Assembly: GCA_963585895.1 (NCBI GenBank)
Contig: OY757912.1
Span: forward strand, 77,036,612 to 77,100,611
DNA length: 64,000 nucleotides
Direction: 5' to 3'
From: Sepioteuthis lessoniana
Taxonomy: Eukaryota > Mollusca > Cephalopoda > Myopsida > Loliginidae
How positions within the stretch are numbered: position 1 is the first letter of the stretch; every line of letters begins with the position of its first letter. Positions 1 through 10,027 of the stretch are shown one piece after another. The notes beneath the pieces were generated by a model that worked only from the letters and a program-made list of their open reading frames with translations, had not been told where the DNA came from and did not search any database. The position numbers and the translations under genes are program-made.

Positions 1-1879
1 CCTACATATTGTCCATCACAGTGTGGTCCTTTATTTGATGATAGTAGCAGGACTTCGTCGCCCTTTTCAAATTCTTCCTTCTTAGCCACTTGTGAGGGTC
101 CTCTTATTTTCCTCTTATCCTCTCGATAAGTATTAGGGAATTTATTCCTAATATTCGATGGACCTTCATCTTTTCTCTGACGACTGGTCCTTTTCTCTTT
201 CCGTTTATTGAGGTGTGGAAGGTTCACTTCTTTTCTTTCCACCTTCTCACTCTGCGAGCGACTATGTCGTTTGTGCCGCCCACGTGGCTCAGCCGCCATC
301 TTGTCTTCCTGTTTGGCGTTCATTCTCACCATCTTTTTTTCTTCATTTTTGGCGCTCATTTTCGCCAACTTCTTTCCATGTTTGGCGTTCATTCTCGCCA
401 TCTTTCCATCTTCATTTATGGCGCTTATTTTCGCCATCTTTTCCGGGTGACACTTTTTTGTTCTTACTTCATTTCCCAGTATGAGGGAAATTCCTTTCAT
501 AGGTAGTTTATCTACCACACCAACTTTCATAGGTCCATCTTTCCACTGGGACTTTAGGGTTATTTTACATAGCGGTATTTTTACCCTCTTTCCGCCGATA
601 CCCTCTATCATCACAGTCTCACGTGTTGCTTCTATTACCCCTTTAGGTAATTTACTTCGTAGAAGTAACGACTGAGATGCTCCGGTATCTCGTAAAATTG
701 AGACTTTCACTGGCCCTCCATGTGGGCCTCTTATCATCCCTTTTTTCGTCCAGGGTCGATAGGACTGGTTCCCTCTAGGTGTTGTTACAGCTCCTTGAGG
801 TTTTCTCGGCTGGGTCTGGTTTCTTTCAGGACCTTTTCCAAGCTGACACCTTATGGCTATGTGACCAGCCTTTCCGCACTTGTAGCAGACCACTGTTCTG
901 CTGCTACTTTGGAAGGTCCTTCTATTTTCTTCCTCAGGTCTTAACTCAGCTTTAAACTTCACTCTGTTTCCCGTGAACGTTTTTTCCTTTGTCTTTCGGT
1001 GTGTGAGGATGTATTCGTCTGCTAGTGCAGCCATTTCATAAGTCACGTCGGTTCTTCTTTCACTTAGGTGAACCCTGACTTCTTCTGGCACACAGTTTAA
1101 AAATTCTTCAGCTAATATTAGCTGCCGGAGTTTCTCAGCGTCTCCGTCTATCCTCTTAGAGTCACACCACTTATCCAGCGCGTTCTCCTTTTCTCTCAGA
1201 AATTCCACATAAGACTGGTTTTCAGTTTTTCTCTGTGTTCTGAATTTCTGTCTATAAGCTTCTGGAACCAACTCGAAGCTTTTAAGAACCGCTGCTTTCA
1301 CCAAATCATAGTCGGCGCAATTTTCTGTGGGCAGAGTTGCATATGCTCTCTGTGCTTTTCCTGTCAGCACAGTTTGGAGTAGCATCGACCAGCATTCTTT
1401 CGGCCATCCAAGATTTAGCGCGGTTCGCTCAAAATGTGCGAAGTATCCGTCCACGTTGGCTTCTTCAAATTTTGGGACTAGCCTCGCTTGCTTCGTTACT
1501 TCGAAACTGTCATGGCTTTCTTTGCGTCCTCTTATTGCCAAGTCGACTTCTCGCAGCCTTGTTTCTTGCTGAATTTTTATTTTCTCCAGTTCCATTTTAT
1601 TTCTCTGTAGTTCCATTTGTGCTTGTATTTTAATTTTCTCCAGTTCAATTTGTTCTGGAGTCATTCTTATCATTTCCGTTGGTAGCTCTTCTAATACTGC
1701 TTCCTCGAAAACATTTTCGTCGACCATGTGTCTTGCTATTTTTATAACGAGTTTATGTTTCCTCATAGAATTTTCAACATTTAACTCAAGCTTCTCGCCA
1801 ATTTTTATTATCTCGCTTTTTCTCAGCCTCTCCAACTTTTCCATGGAGGGTTCTTTTAAAAAGTTCTCTATTTTGTCCA
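1..1879 (-). mobile_element. LTR retrotransposon, gag and protease region (fossil)
   Basis: Minus-strand coding of a Ty3/Gypsy-type element. Reading from 1879 downwards there is a charged, lysine- and glutamate-rich gag N-terminus, then a capsid-like region (about 1500-1050) with a Gmr1/SCAN-like helix signature ending in EEFLNCVPEEVRVHLSER. A single CCHC zinc knuckle follows (CYKCGKAGHIAIRC, about 845-895), then a retropepsin-like block with DTGASQSLLLRS (about 660-700). The rest of pol lies off the left edge. It appears as a fossil without one intact long frame. The family call rests on the knuckle, protease and SCAN-like motifs; relationship of Gmr1-type gag to SCAN domains is established knowledge. 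No age estimate is possible because only one LTR could be in the window. Confidence 0.72.
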
Positions 1880-2049
1880 TTTCTTTTTTTTTTTTTTAAA
1901 TTTTTCCAAACAGTTATATCAACAAGTAATTTGACTGTTTCAACAATATTCCTTTTTTTCCTTTCACGGTCTCCCAGGGTAGATTTAAACGGCAGGAATT
2001 GTCACACGACTACAAGCAATAAATATTATTTATAATAATCATTCCGGAA

Positions 2050-2340
2050 ACGAGCCCCCATTTTAGGTCAGCATGAGGTCGGGAATTAAAGATTAAACTA
2101 TCCCCGGACGAGACACCATAAAAGGTCTGTGACGGGGGAATTGACTAAAATCCCTAAATGGGACTTTATTTTCGCACGCGTGAAGACGGGGCAGGTTGGC
2201 ACTTGATCCCCTACCGAAATAAGTCCTGTTCAGAGTTCTTTTCTCAGGCAGATAAGAACTGGCATATTACGTGAGGGAATAATTTAGGGCCAGACTGGCC
2301 ACCGCTGGCAAAGGGGTCCAAAATTTCACACTATCACACA
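2050..2340 (-). repeat. Primer-binding site and probable 5' LTR of the LTR element
   Basis: On the minus strand the 11 bases at 2060-2050 (TGGGGGCTCGT) match the start of the proline-tRNA primer-binding site used by several retroelements. The sequence just beyond it (about 2061-2340) would then be the 5' LTR, plausibly opening with TGTG near 2340. The outer LTR boundary is not certain because the partner LTR is outside the window. The stretch 1880-2049 is the untranslated leader between primer site and gag. Confidence 0.5.
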
Positions 2341-3196
2341 CCCACCAGGCCGCTAAACTTCTTCCCCTTAGATAATAGAAGAATACGGGCCTATAGGTCT
2401 TAGTTGTAATAATATTAATATTGCTACAGTCGGCAACTCCGGTTTCCCGTGTGATACTTTAGGAATTAATAGGACAGTTCTAAGCAAGATAATGTAAGGC
2501 GAATAGAAGCTGAAAGGAAAGCATGGAATAATAACATAGACCACATGGTAAAATGAAAATACATAGGTTCTTTACTACGGTTATATACATATATATGTTC
2601 AAAGTGTCAAAAATATATAATAGGATAGTCCATGAATATAAATGTCTTTTCTTGGCTTTTATCCTTTTTCCAAATTGAGAGAGAGAGTGGTAACAAAATT
2701 TGGGTGTAAGGGAAAAATGTCCCAAAGCTACTTATCTTATTTTTTTGACGGGGTTCCACTGGAGAATTTCTCTTCTTTCACGGGCTAATAGACTTTGTAC
2801 TGTTTTTAATGCTGGCTTGAAGGATTTTGGAGTTCTTCGTGTCTCAGTCTTTTTGTCTTTAGCCCTGAGTAAAATGGCTATCGTCCGTCTGCCACGAGAC
2901 TTGCTCAAAAACCACCTTTTTTTGTATTTACTTCCGTTGAGGGGAAGGGAACCCCACTTCCGTTTGGGGTCCCCCGCCAATCATTTGGCTTCATTTTCTC
3001 CTTCCCCTTCCGATGTCCGGCGACCCAAGGTCACTTAAGTGCGAACATCTGTGTGACCCACATTCATTTCTAACGGTCACTTTTTGACTGCTAGATAATT
3101 TTAGTTCAACGGGGGGAGAGTATCATTCCCACCTCCTCGTCTCCGTGAGCCATCACGTGACAATAACAAGAATACGCGAACGCAGAGTTTTACTCT
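2341..3196. other. Unassigned stretch beside the LTR element
   Basis: No recognised gene. It holds a very basic 82-residue minus-strand frame (2980-2732), rich in K and R, and a locally higher-GC patch at 2930-3060. I recognise no domain. It could be a fragment of another element or chance. Confidence 0.3.
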
Positions 3197-3198
3197 TG

Positions 3199-3256
<58 letters not shown>
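3197..3256. repeat. (TA)n microsatellite
   Basis: About 60 bases of pure TA dinucleotide repeat. Many similar tracts punctuate the window and mostly sit at the ends of mobile elements. Confidence 0.95.
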
Positions 3257-3274
3257 CAGCAGTAATTCAAAAGT

Positions 3275-3725
3275 GTTTTGCTGCATACATCAGGTAGCCG
3301 AAGCAATTCAATCCGTGGTTGGCACTGGCTATGGTTTGGGAGTATCAAGGTAGTGGGTGCGTTGACACGTTGTCCATTGCTTTACTATATGTGTGATTTG
3401 AAAGCAGCACATGTTATCAAGACTAATTCGATAATTTATGTTTTACGAGTTTGAAGTAAGTTAAAAGGCTGTGGAAGCAATGAAAAACATTTGTTGTGGT
3501 GAAGGTACAGTTGATCACAGTAGACAAAACCAGGTGTTTAAAGAAATTTCGCTCAGGTTGCAAGAACTTCGACGATCAGGCAAGGTCAGGTATACCTAAA
3601 ACTGCTGATTACCAACACCGTGCTACAAGCCATAGAGGCAAATCCGGTGAGTAGCACGCGGAGAGTATCAGGCAAATTTGTCATCTCATAAATCTGGAGC
3701 AGTCAAATTATAACGCATTTATAGC
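3275..3725 (+). mobile_element. mariner-like transposon fragment (5' region and HTH)
   Basis: The first part (3275-3415) is a non-coding block that recurs at 52090-52240 and 53390-53525, with shared landmarks such as a GTAACCGAAGCA-like run and a GCTGACACG-like run. The second part (3435-3720) translates in pieces to a mariner helix-turn-helix region: KAVEAMKNICCGEGTV, FKEISLRLQELRRSGK, and an EANPVSSTRRVSGKF-like stretch. It is frameshifted and has no catalytic domain, so it is a dead 5' fragment. A second coding copy lies at 54650-54880. Confidence 0.6.
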
Positions 3726-3752
3726 AATACTGGATAGCTCTTGACTCACCTT

Positions 3753-3756
<4 letters not shown>

Positions 3757-3784
<28 letters not shown>
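3757..3784. repeat. (TA)n microsatellite
   Basis: Short TA tract closing the mariner fragment. The following stretch 3785-4263 is AT-rich and contains nothing I can assign. Confidence 0.9.
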
Positions 3785-3786
<2 letters not shown>

Positions 3787-4263
3787 TATTCTTCAATCCA
3801 GTAAATTCAAAGTAGGGACAAATAAATTATTAAGATTTCGAATATTTAAATATTCCTCGTAAAGATCAGGGGTTTTGATACCTTTCAGAGAAAAAATGAT
3901 GACATGCTAGAATTAAAATTGATAATGTGTTTAGATATGGTTGAAATGTGCATATGTATCACTGTAATTGCTAAAGTGTTAATTTTATTGGTTTTGTAGT
4001 TGTCTTAATCTGAAACGAGAAGGGACCAGAACAAGTTTTGCATTGGTAAAGGCTACACATAGCTGAAATGGACTTCTTTTCTCCCTCTCTTTCCATCCTT
4101 TGACTATTCCTCCTATCTGGTTGTAATTCATTTTATTTTCCTATTAGATCTGATGATGTCCTGTTAAAAATTATTTTAGTGTCTTTTATTCTTATAAATA
4201 TTCTTAACAGGATGAAAATAAATTTATCAAATTAATGTGACAGAAATTGTTCTTCTCTTCAAG

Positions 4264-4306
<43 letters not shown>
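4264..4306. repeat. (TA)n(CA)n microsatellite, left border of the 4.4 kb ribozyme element
   Basis: TA repeat followed by a short CA run. It borders the element carrying the hammerhead at 4399-4479. Confidence 0.9.
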
Positions 4307-4308
<2 letters not shown>

Positions 4309-4398
4309 GTCAGCATCATAAGACAGTGGGTGTGGATTATTCGCGTATAGAATATATGTGCAATATAACATAAATCTCTGTAAGTGCTGGAACCTCAA

Positions 4399-4479
4399 GT
4401 TAAGCATGTACAGTCATCTGATGAGACGGAGAGTATAATGATTTTCTCCGGCGAAATAAATTTATAATGACAATTTAAC
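4399..4479 (+). ncRNA. Type I hammerhead ribozyme motif
   Basis: The core is complete: CTGATGA at 4418-4424 and GAAA at 4453-4456. Stem II pairs 4425-4432 with 4445-4452, with one mismatch in eight. Stem III is the short ATAAA/TTTAT palindrome 4456-4465, and the position-17 base is A at 4466, an allowed H. Stem I pairs GTCAT (4413-4417) with ATGAC (4467-4471). An outer helix pairs GTTAA (4399-4403) with TTAAC (4475-4479), across an internal loop. Short stem III plus an internally looped stem I is the architecture of retrozyme and Penelope-element hammerheads. The predicted self-cleavage site is after 4466. The element (about 4304-4500) is bounded by microsatellites. A decayed inverted copy lies at 33955-34200 and a 3' half at 34715-34765. 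Confidence 0.8.
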
Positions 4480-4523
4480 CAGATTTGAGTTTCCTTCTAA
4501 TTGCCCCGCCCCTCTCTCTCTCA

Positions 4524-4721
4524 ATATATATATATATATATATATAAAGAAAATTCATTCCACAAGATTTCGGACTCTTACTCCAGGATTCATTCGGCAT
4601 TGAAGCCATAATCATCAGAAAGTATAAGAGTGAGGGGAAAATTATATTTATATTGAGAAAGATAATTTTATAACAACTCGTATATATATATATATATATA
4701 TACACGATTTGTTAAAAAATT

Positions 4722-4762
<41 letters not shown>
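4524..4762. repeat. (TA)n tracts enclosing a short hairpin-motif element
   Basis: TA tracts at 4524-4546, 4679-4702 and 4721-4762. The unit between the first two has, on the minus strand, CTGATGA then GAAATCTTGTGG, a hammerhead-like signature that lacks a proper stem II and has G where a cleavable base is needed. The same GAAA..CT.GTGG ending recurs at 31877 and 33804. Confidence 0.6.
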
Positions 4763-4764
<2 letters not shown>

Positions 4765-5832
4765 AAAGTTTTAATTATGCAACTACAAAAAATATCGAAC
4801 TGATATTCCAATTTCTATGGTAGTAGTAGTAGTAATAGTAGATACCACTACTACCACTCTTATCAAGATGATGAGAAATATAAGAAAAGTATACTTCAAA
4901 ATGCAGCTTTTTATTACTTCTGCATCAAGGGTTTCTGAATGGAAAAATAAATGAGTTTTCGTCTGCCGGGATATGAAAAATAATTTGCTTTTACCTCGAT
5001 ACAACTGAAGCAGAAAGAAGAGAAAACCTCCGAGGTCTTCTCCCCTTTTTTCCTGTTGTCTTAATTGAACGCTTGGCTCGGATAAACAATCGTCAGTGAC
5101 CTCCACTGGCCGCGACTGGCACAGTGCTGGTTAACGAACGAAATATACAGAGCCTGAGTCTTCAATATCACTATTATCACTGACCATCTTAAAAAAAGAT
5201 AATTAAGAGCCTACCATTTTTTTCTTTAAAAGCTGCGACTGCTGATCTAAATCTTTGTTAAAAGAGATGATTGCACGAAAAGTAGTTTCCTGCATATCGT
5301 ATTATAATGGACATTATGTCTATGTCTGAAACCGAAACTACATCACAACCGATGTCACAATTCCCTTTGTTATTTACGTCACATACTCCATCATAATAGT
5401 TTTTATTTAAATATATTGATAAGGATGCTGGTCTCATCTATATTCTCGGGCTTTTGGCTAAGATCAAAGTGTAGTATCTGATATACATACTAAGAGCATT
5501 GAAATGAATATAAAACCAAATAATTGATTGCGGTGTTGGGGAGGAGGTTAATTTGCATCATTGATCTTAGATATTCTATTTTGCTAAATATCGGCTTGAA
5601 TATATTGATTTCTAATTGCTGTTTTTTTTTTTTTTTGCTTTTTTTTAAATGAGCAAAAATCCCGTTAATGAACCAGAAAAAATATCCTCTAACAAAAAGA
5701 AATAATCGCAATTTTATTATTTATTCTCTAAATAGTTATATTAAGAAAGGGTTGGTTGGTTGGTTGGTTGTATTTATGACGCATCATCCCTTGTAGATTG
5801 TTAAATGCAAATTCACGTGTATATGTATGTAC

Positions 5833-5834
<2 letters not shown>
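4763..5834. other. Unassigned AT-rich stretch
   Basis: No gene or known repeat recognised. It contains a GTA trinucleotide patch near 4820, a poly-A/T rich part at 5620-5660, and a (GGTT)n run at 5748-5770. Minus-strand open frames here lack domains and look like chance. Confidence 0.4.

Positions 5835-5889
<55 letters not shown>
5835..5889. repeat. (TA)n microsatellite at the left end of Tc1-A
   Basis: Uninterrupted TA tract that replaces or abuts the outer tip of the left terminal inverted repeat of the following Tc1-like element. Confidence 0.95.
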
Positions 5890-5890
<1 letters not shown>

Positions 5891-7447
5891 AGCAAAAAAT
5901 ATAAGCCCACCCTTAAAAATGAAGAAAAAGTTATTGTTTACAAATTCTAAATTATGAAAATCAGATATATGAAAGATATGTTTAAGAGACACTTAAATTT
6001 AAAATAAAAAGAAATATCAATTTGTTTTTTTTATATCTATATAAGCATTTATGCTAAATTTATAAATTTATTTTTGACACAAATATTAGACGACTAATAA
6101 AAATTAAAGAAAAAAAAAGACATGATTTAATTGAATTTTTTTTTTATATATATAGTCTCCGTAAGATAAAAGCTATTAAAACTGTAATACTTAATGCTAA
6201 AATATAAATGACTAAAGAAACTAAATTATCTGAATTTGAGAAAGGCAAGATTACTGCTCTGAAAAGAATGGGAAAATCTAAGAGAGAACTTTCGAAGGCC
6301 TTAAGATGCAGTAAAACCATTATATGCAATTACTTAAAGAGTTCAAATATGTGTGAAACAAGAAAACTGACTGGCAGGCCAGAAACATTATCACCACAAT
6401 TTAAAAGAAGAATTGTACGCGAAGTAAGAAAGGAAATTTCGTTAACATCAAAAATATCAAATTATTATTAGTGGATTCTCCTTGCAGTTCTAGAACAATT
6501 ACCAGGCATTTAGACAACGAAAAATTAAGCATAAGAGAAAAATTCATTGTCCAAGGTTGGCTGTAAGGCACAAAGAGAAACGAGTAGAATATGCTCATCA
6601 ATATCAAACCATGAGAGCGAAAGAATGGCGAAATGTTTTTTCTCGGAAGAAATGAAATTCAATTTAGACGGTCCAGATGGCTTTCAGAAGTACTGGCGCA
6701 CAAAAAATTTTCCAGAATAGAAATATTCAACATGGCATAGTGAAGGAGGATCTTTTATAATCTGGAAGGGGGGGGGCTTCTCATCTTCAGGAAAACTTCA
6801 ACTACAATTTGTCAGTGGTCGACAAAAAGCAGTAGATCATGTGAACATACTAAATGAGTTATCTCTCGCGTAAAAAGGGTGTCATCTATGTGGAGAAGAA
6901 TGGATTTTTCAGCAAGATAATACTGCTATCCACAATCCATCAATAACAAAGTACTTGCTTTAACAAAAAATAAGACTCCTTGACCACCCAGCGCGCTCTC
7001 CAGATCTTAATCCTATACAAAAATCTGTGGTGATTAATTGTTGCAAATGTTTATTAAGGAGGTCGACAGCACACAGCAATTTCGTTACACAAAAACACAA
7101 TTTTAGACGCATGGGAAAAATTACCTTTGATTCAACTTATGAAACTAGTAGATAGCATGACTAGCCGAATTTTTGAGGTTATCAAAGCAAACGGCGGATC
7201 TATAAATTATTAAATAAATAAAAAAATTGCCTATATATTCTAAAGTTCTGTTCATTGGTCTCATATTTATGTCAAAATAAAATTTTTGAATTAAGCATAA
7301 AAAAGAATTGAAATTCTTCATATTTCAAATTTAATTGTGTTTAAGCTTTATCTTTTGCATATCTGATTTTCATAATTTAAAAATTGTAGACAATATATTC
7401 TTCTTCATTTTAGAGGGTAGTTTTATATTTTTGTCAAGAGGTGTGTA
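5889..7447 (+). mobile_element. Tc1-A: degraded Tc1-like DNA transposon
   Basis: Terminal inverted repeats of roughly 90 bases: the left end reads inward from 5889 and the right end ends near 7447. Both contain AATGAAGAA and a TGAAAATCAGATAT run. The transposase is on the plus strand from ATG 6208. An intact first 87 residues carry the N-terminal HTH (SEFEKGKITALKRMGKSKRELS, CSKTIICNYLKSS, GRP hook), and the frame stops at 6471. Later pieces appear in shifted frames: FQQDN-like at about 6907, HPARSPDLNPI at about 6984, and the family-typical end SRIFEVIKANGGSINY at about 7162-7210. Several stops and shifts mean it is inactive. A deleted sister copy is at 63549-64000. Confidence 0.85.
6208..7213 (+). 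pseudogene. Tc1-A transposase pseudogene
   Basis: Encodes a cut-and-paste transposase of the Tc1 type. HTH and GRP linker are at 6208-6470. The first catalytic aspartate region is scrambled; the second is visible in an IFQQDNTAIHN-like stretch. The PDLNPI block follows, but the expected glutamate after it reads as Q. The C-terminus matches the usual LVDSMTSRIFEVIKANGG form. Broken by an early stop at 6469-6471 and several frame changes. Confidence 0.8.
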
Positions 7448-7449
7448 TA

Positions 7450-7565
7450 GTAATTTACGAAGCTCTTTGCTTCGATGTGGCACAAGGCCGAATGAATGGG
7501 GCATCCAATAGGACTCGAACACACTCATGTAGGTTTCTAGTCTAGCTTGCTAACCATTTCACAAC
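7450..7565 (-). mobile_element. SINE-B copy (tRNA-headed)
   Basis: On the minus strand it begins with an A-box-like AATGGTTAGCAAGC, then a B-box-like GTGTTCGAGTCCTA, then ends GCTTCGTAAATTAC. Same unit as the tandem array at 11046-11570 and the copy at 60541-60665. It abuts the right end of Tc1-A. Confidence 0.75.
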
Positions 7566-7897
7566 AATATATATATATCGGATGTGTATATATACAGAAA
7601 TATATATAAGAATAAATATATACCATATCATTTAAGTCTGCGATTAGACTTAAAAAGAATAATCCACTTGAAGGTAATACTCCTGGATTCTTAAAATACA
7701 TTAAAAATAGACCTTTTTTCAACTGTTATAATAAATCAAGAAATTAAAATTTAAAACAATTGTAAAGAAAAGCTTTTAAGCCTGAGATATATAAGGAATA
7801 AAAAAAGAAAAATACGGAGTTAACCGGAAGTAACAAGCTAGAAAATATTCCAAATATTATATATATGTATATATATATACATATATATATTTATTTA

Positions 7898-7931
<34 letters not shown>

Positions 7932-8173
7932 TTGAATATATGTATATTCATATTAAATTCCTTATTAAGATGAAATGTATTCCTCGATGTTAAAGGATTA
8001 TAAAGAATTTCATTTTCTGTTCGAATCTCTATCTGATGAATTAGTTACTTTATGTAGTGGGTGAAATACATTTATAATGGAATTTATCTATTGATTTTTT
8101 ATATTAATGATAAAAATAAATATATATAAATACATATGTATAAATATATTTTATATAAATATAAATATGTATA

Positions 8174-8222
<49 letters not shown>

Positions 8223-8980
8223 CCGGATATGTTTGTAAATGTTTGAATGTTTGTAGAAAACAAAGATCTACTAATTGATGCAGTCTATTTCTTTAAATTG
8301 AGTGAAAGTTTGTTTGAAAAACAGAAATTACAAAGTATTTTCTGGGAAGAAAAATTAATATAAGTTAAAGCGTTAATCTTACAGGAGTGGAAAATTCTAT
8401 TCAGCAGTCCATGTTGTCTTAGTCTATATTGTGTGTATAAAAGATCCTTCGGTGAGAATGTCACAATGTGGGAGAAAATGTATATCTTAGCACTAAAACG
8501 TAAGCAGTGCAGCTTAGATAATTTTCATCAGCAATAGAAGATTGTAATAGCCGTAGGAATAAATCCATGTCAAGAATATTTTTATACAATTCAGAATAAT
8601 TAAGCAATGTTCAAATTCAATGCAAACTTGAAGGAATAGAATGTTTGTTACATTTTAACTCAAAAGAAATAAAAACCAACAATATGAATAGGTTAAAAAA
8701 ATTGGGTTACTATTTTATTCGCTTATCTAGAAAATTGAAGTCGGCTCGAATTAAATTTTAAAAATTTGATGATCTATCTATGATTCTAATTAGTTAAAAA
8801 TTTATTTTAAACCCTGTTAGAGAGAAAACAGTTCTTCAAATATTTTAGGTTTTGATCAAACAATTTTTTCCTGGCTAGTCAAATTCTATCGTCAGCGAAT
8901 CTCAAAAAATGCTTTAAACCGGCAGGAAGCACCGGTTGGACAATAAATGCAATAAATAGATAAAAATACACCTTATCGAG
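7566..8980. other. AT-rich stretch with TA tracts and a ribozyme motif
   Basis: No coding region recognised. TA tracts at 7858-7927 and 8176-8218 enclose a unit of about 240 bases that contains the hammerhead at 8028-8081. The part 8220-8880 is unassigned. Confidence 0.5.
8028..8081 (+). ncRNA. Hammerhead-like ribozyme motif, wobble-rich
   Basis: Core CTGATGA at 8033-8039 and GAAA at 8063-8066. Stem II pairs 8040-8048 with 8054-8062, mostly through G-U and A-U pairs with one mismatch. Stem III is ATA/TAT (8066-8068 with 8073-8075) closing a four-base loop, and base 17 is A at 8076. Stem I pairs TCTAT (8028-8032) with ATGGA (8077-8081), one G-U. All core bases fit consensus, but stem II is weak, so activity is uncertain. 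Bounded by (TA)n like the 4.4 kb motif and shares its AT-only stem III style. Confidence 0.6.
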
Positions 8981-8982
8981 CC

Positions 8983-8984
<2 letters not shown>

Positions 8985-9027
<43 letters not shown>

Positions 9028-9505
9028 TCATCATCATGTCGTTCCGCCAGCACAGATATCCCTGACCCTCTCTCGCCACTTCTCCCTATTTTTCATCGCC
9101 TCAGGCAGGTCTTCAGGGTTACATCCCGTATCCTTACATAGCTGCTGAATGTATGTTCGAGCTGGTCGTCCTGCTTTTGCTTGGCCATATGCGGGGGTCC
9201 ATAGGAGTACATCACTGATGAGTTCGTCCTTGCTTCTCCAGCAGTGTCTTTCGTGTCTGGTTCGTCTAACTTGTATAGTTTTCGTGATGGGAGGCAAGTG
9301 GCCGGAAGAAACTGCGTTTCATTTTATCGGTTAGGTCTGATTTCCATATGATCGAGAGCCTATTGATAGCTGTCCATGCTTTCGTTAGTCGTGTGTCGAT
9401 GTCCTTTCCGGTTGATGAGACGCTACTTCAAAGGTAGGTGAATTTGTCAACTAGTTTCAGAGAGGCTCCGTCTAGTGTGGTAATGTTGCCTGTTTGGTAG
9501 TAATA
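8985..9505 (-). mobile_element. RTE-like LINE 3' end, copy 1, with internal deletion
   Basis: Minus-strand frame 9297-9034 gives the C-terminal tail of the ORF (GHCWRS-like, DVLLWTPAYGQAKAGRPA, EDLPEAMKNREKWRERVRDI). The 3' end is an (ATG)n tail (9026-9038) that runs straight into a (TA)n tract (8985-9025). Near 9303 about 150 bases present in other copies are missing, joining the distal ORF end to the upstream KMKRSFF region. 5'-truncated near 9505. Confidence 0.85.
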
Positions 9506-9724
9506 TATATGATTTTTAAACAAATGGTTTGGAAGTAACATTTTTAAAGGAAGAAGCGCTATTTCTGGCACATAGTTAAATAGTTTCAGTAAATATTTAT
9601 AATTTATAATTATATTATAAAATTTATAATCATATTATATTTTTATTTACAAATAATATAGTCTATAATTATATTATAATTCTATTTACAAATAATCTTA
9701 ATAATCCCAAGTGAATGACTGAAT

Positions 9725-9945
9725 AGTTCTAGTTGATGGAACTGTAATATGTACTATAACTCCAGCTCAAAATGGACCTGGGAATAATGGCAATGAAGGG
9801 ATACTCCACATTCCCCAAAGCTCCAGAACAGGAGTTTAATTATTAATTGAAGTTTAATGTCATATCAAGGACACTCGTTGTTGGGGATCTTAAACCACTC
9901 CTGAAGAAGTTGCATTTTACAGTCCCAACTGACTGGACACAGGAA
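9725..9945 (-). mobile_element. Element E copy (degraded)
   Basis: Matches the central part of repeat E: a GGACCTGGGA.AATGGCAATGAAG run, CCCCAAAGCTCCAG, and GGACACTCGTTG. Strongly diverged at its head. Confidence 0.65.
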
Positions 9946-10027
9946 AATTTAGAAATCCGGTAGTGATAGGAAGAACTAGTGCTCAAGCTGTTTTATTATT
10001 CGATTATGCCTCCTCGGTTTCAAATAA

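Noticed and set aside
5490-5711. Minus-strand 73-residue frame
   Set aside because: Lysine run arises from a poly-T tract; no other support.
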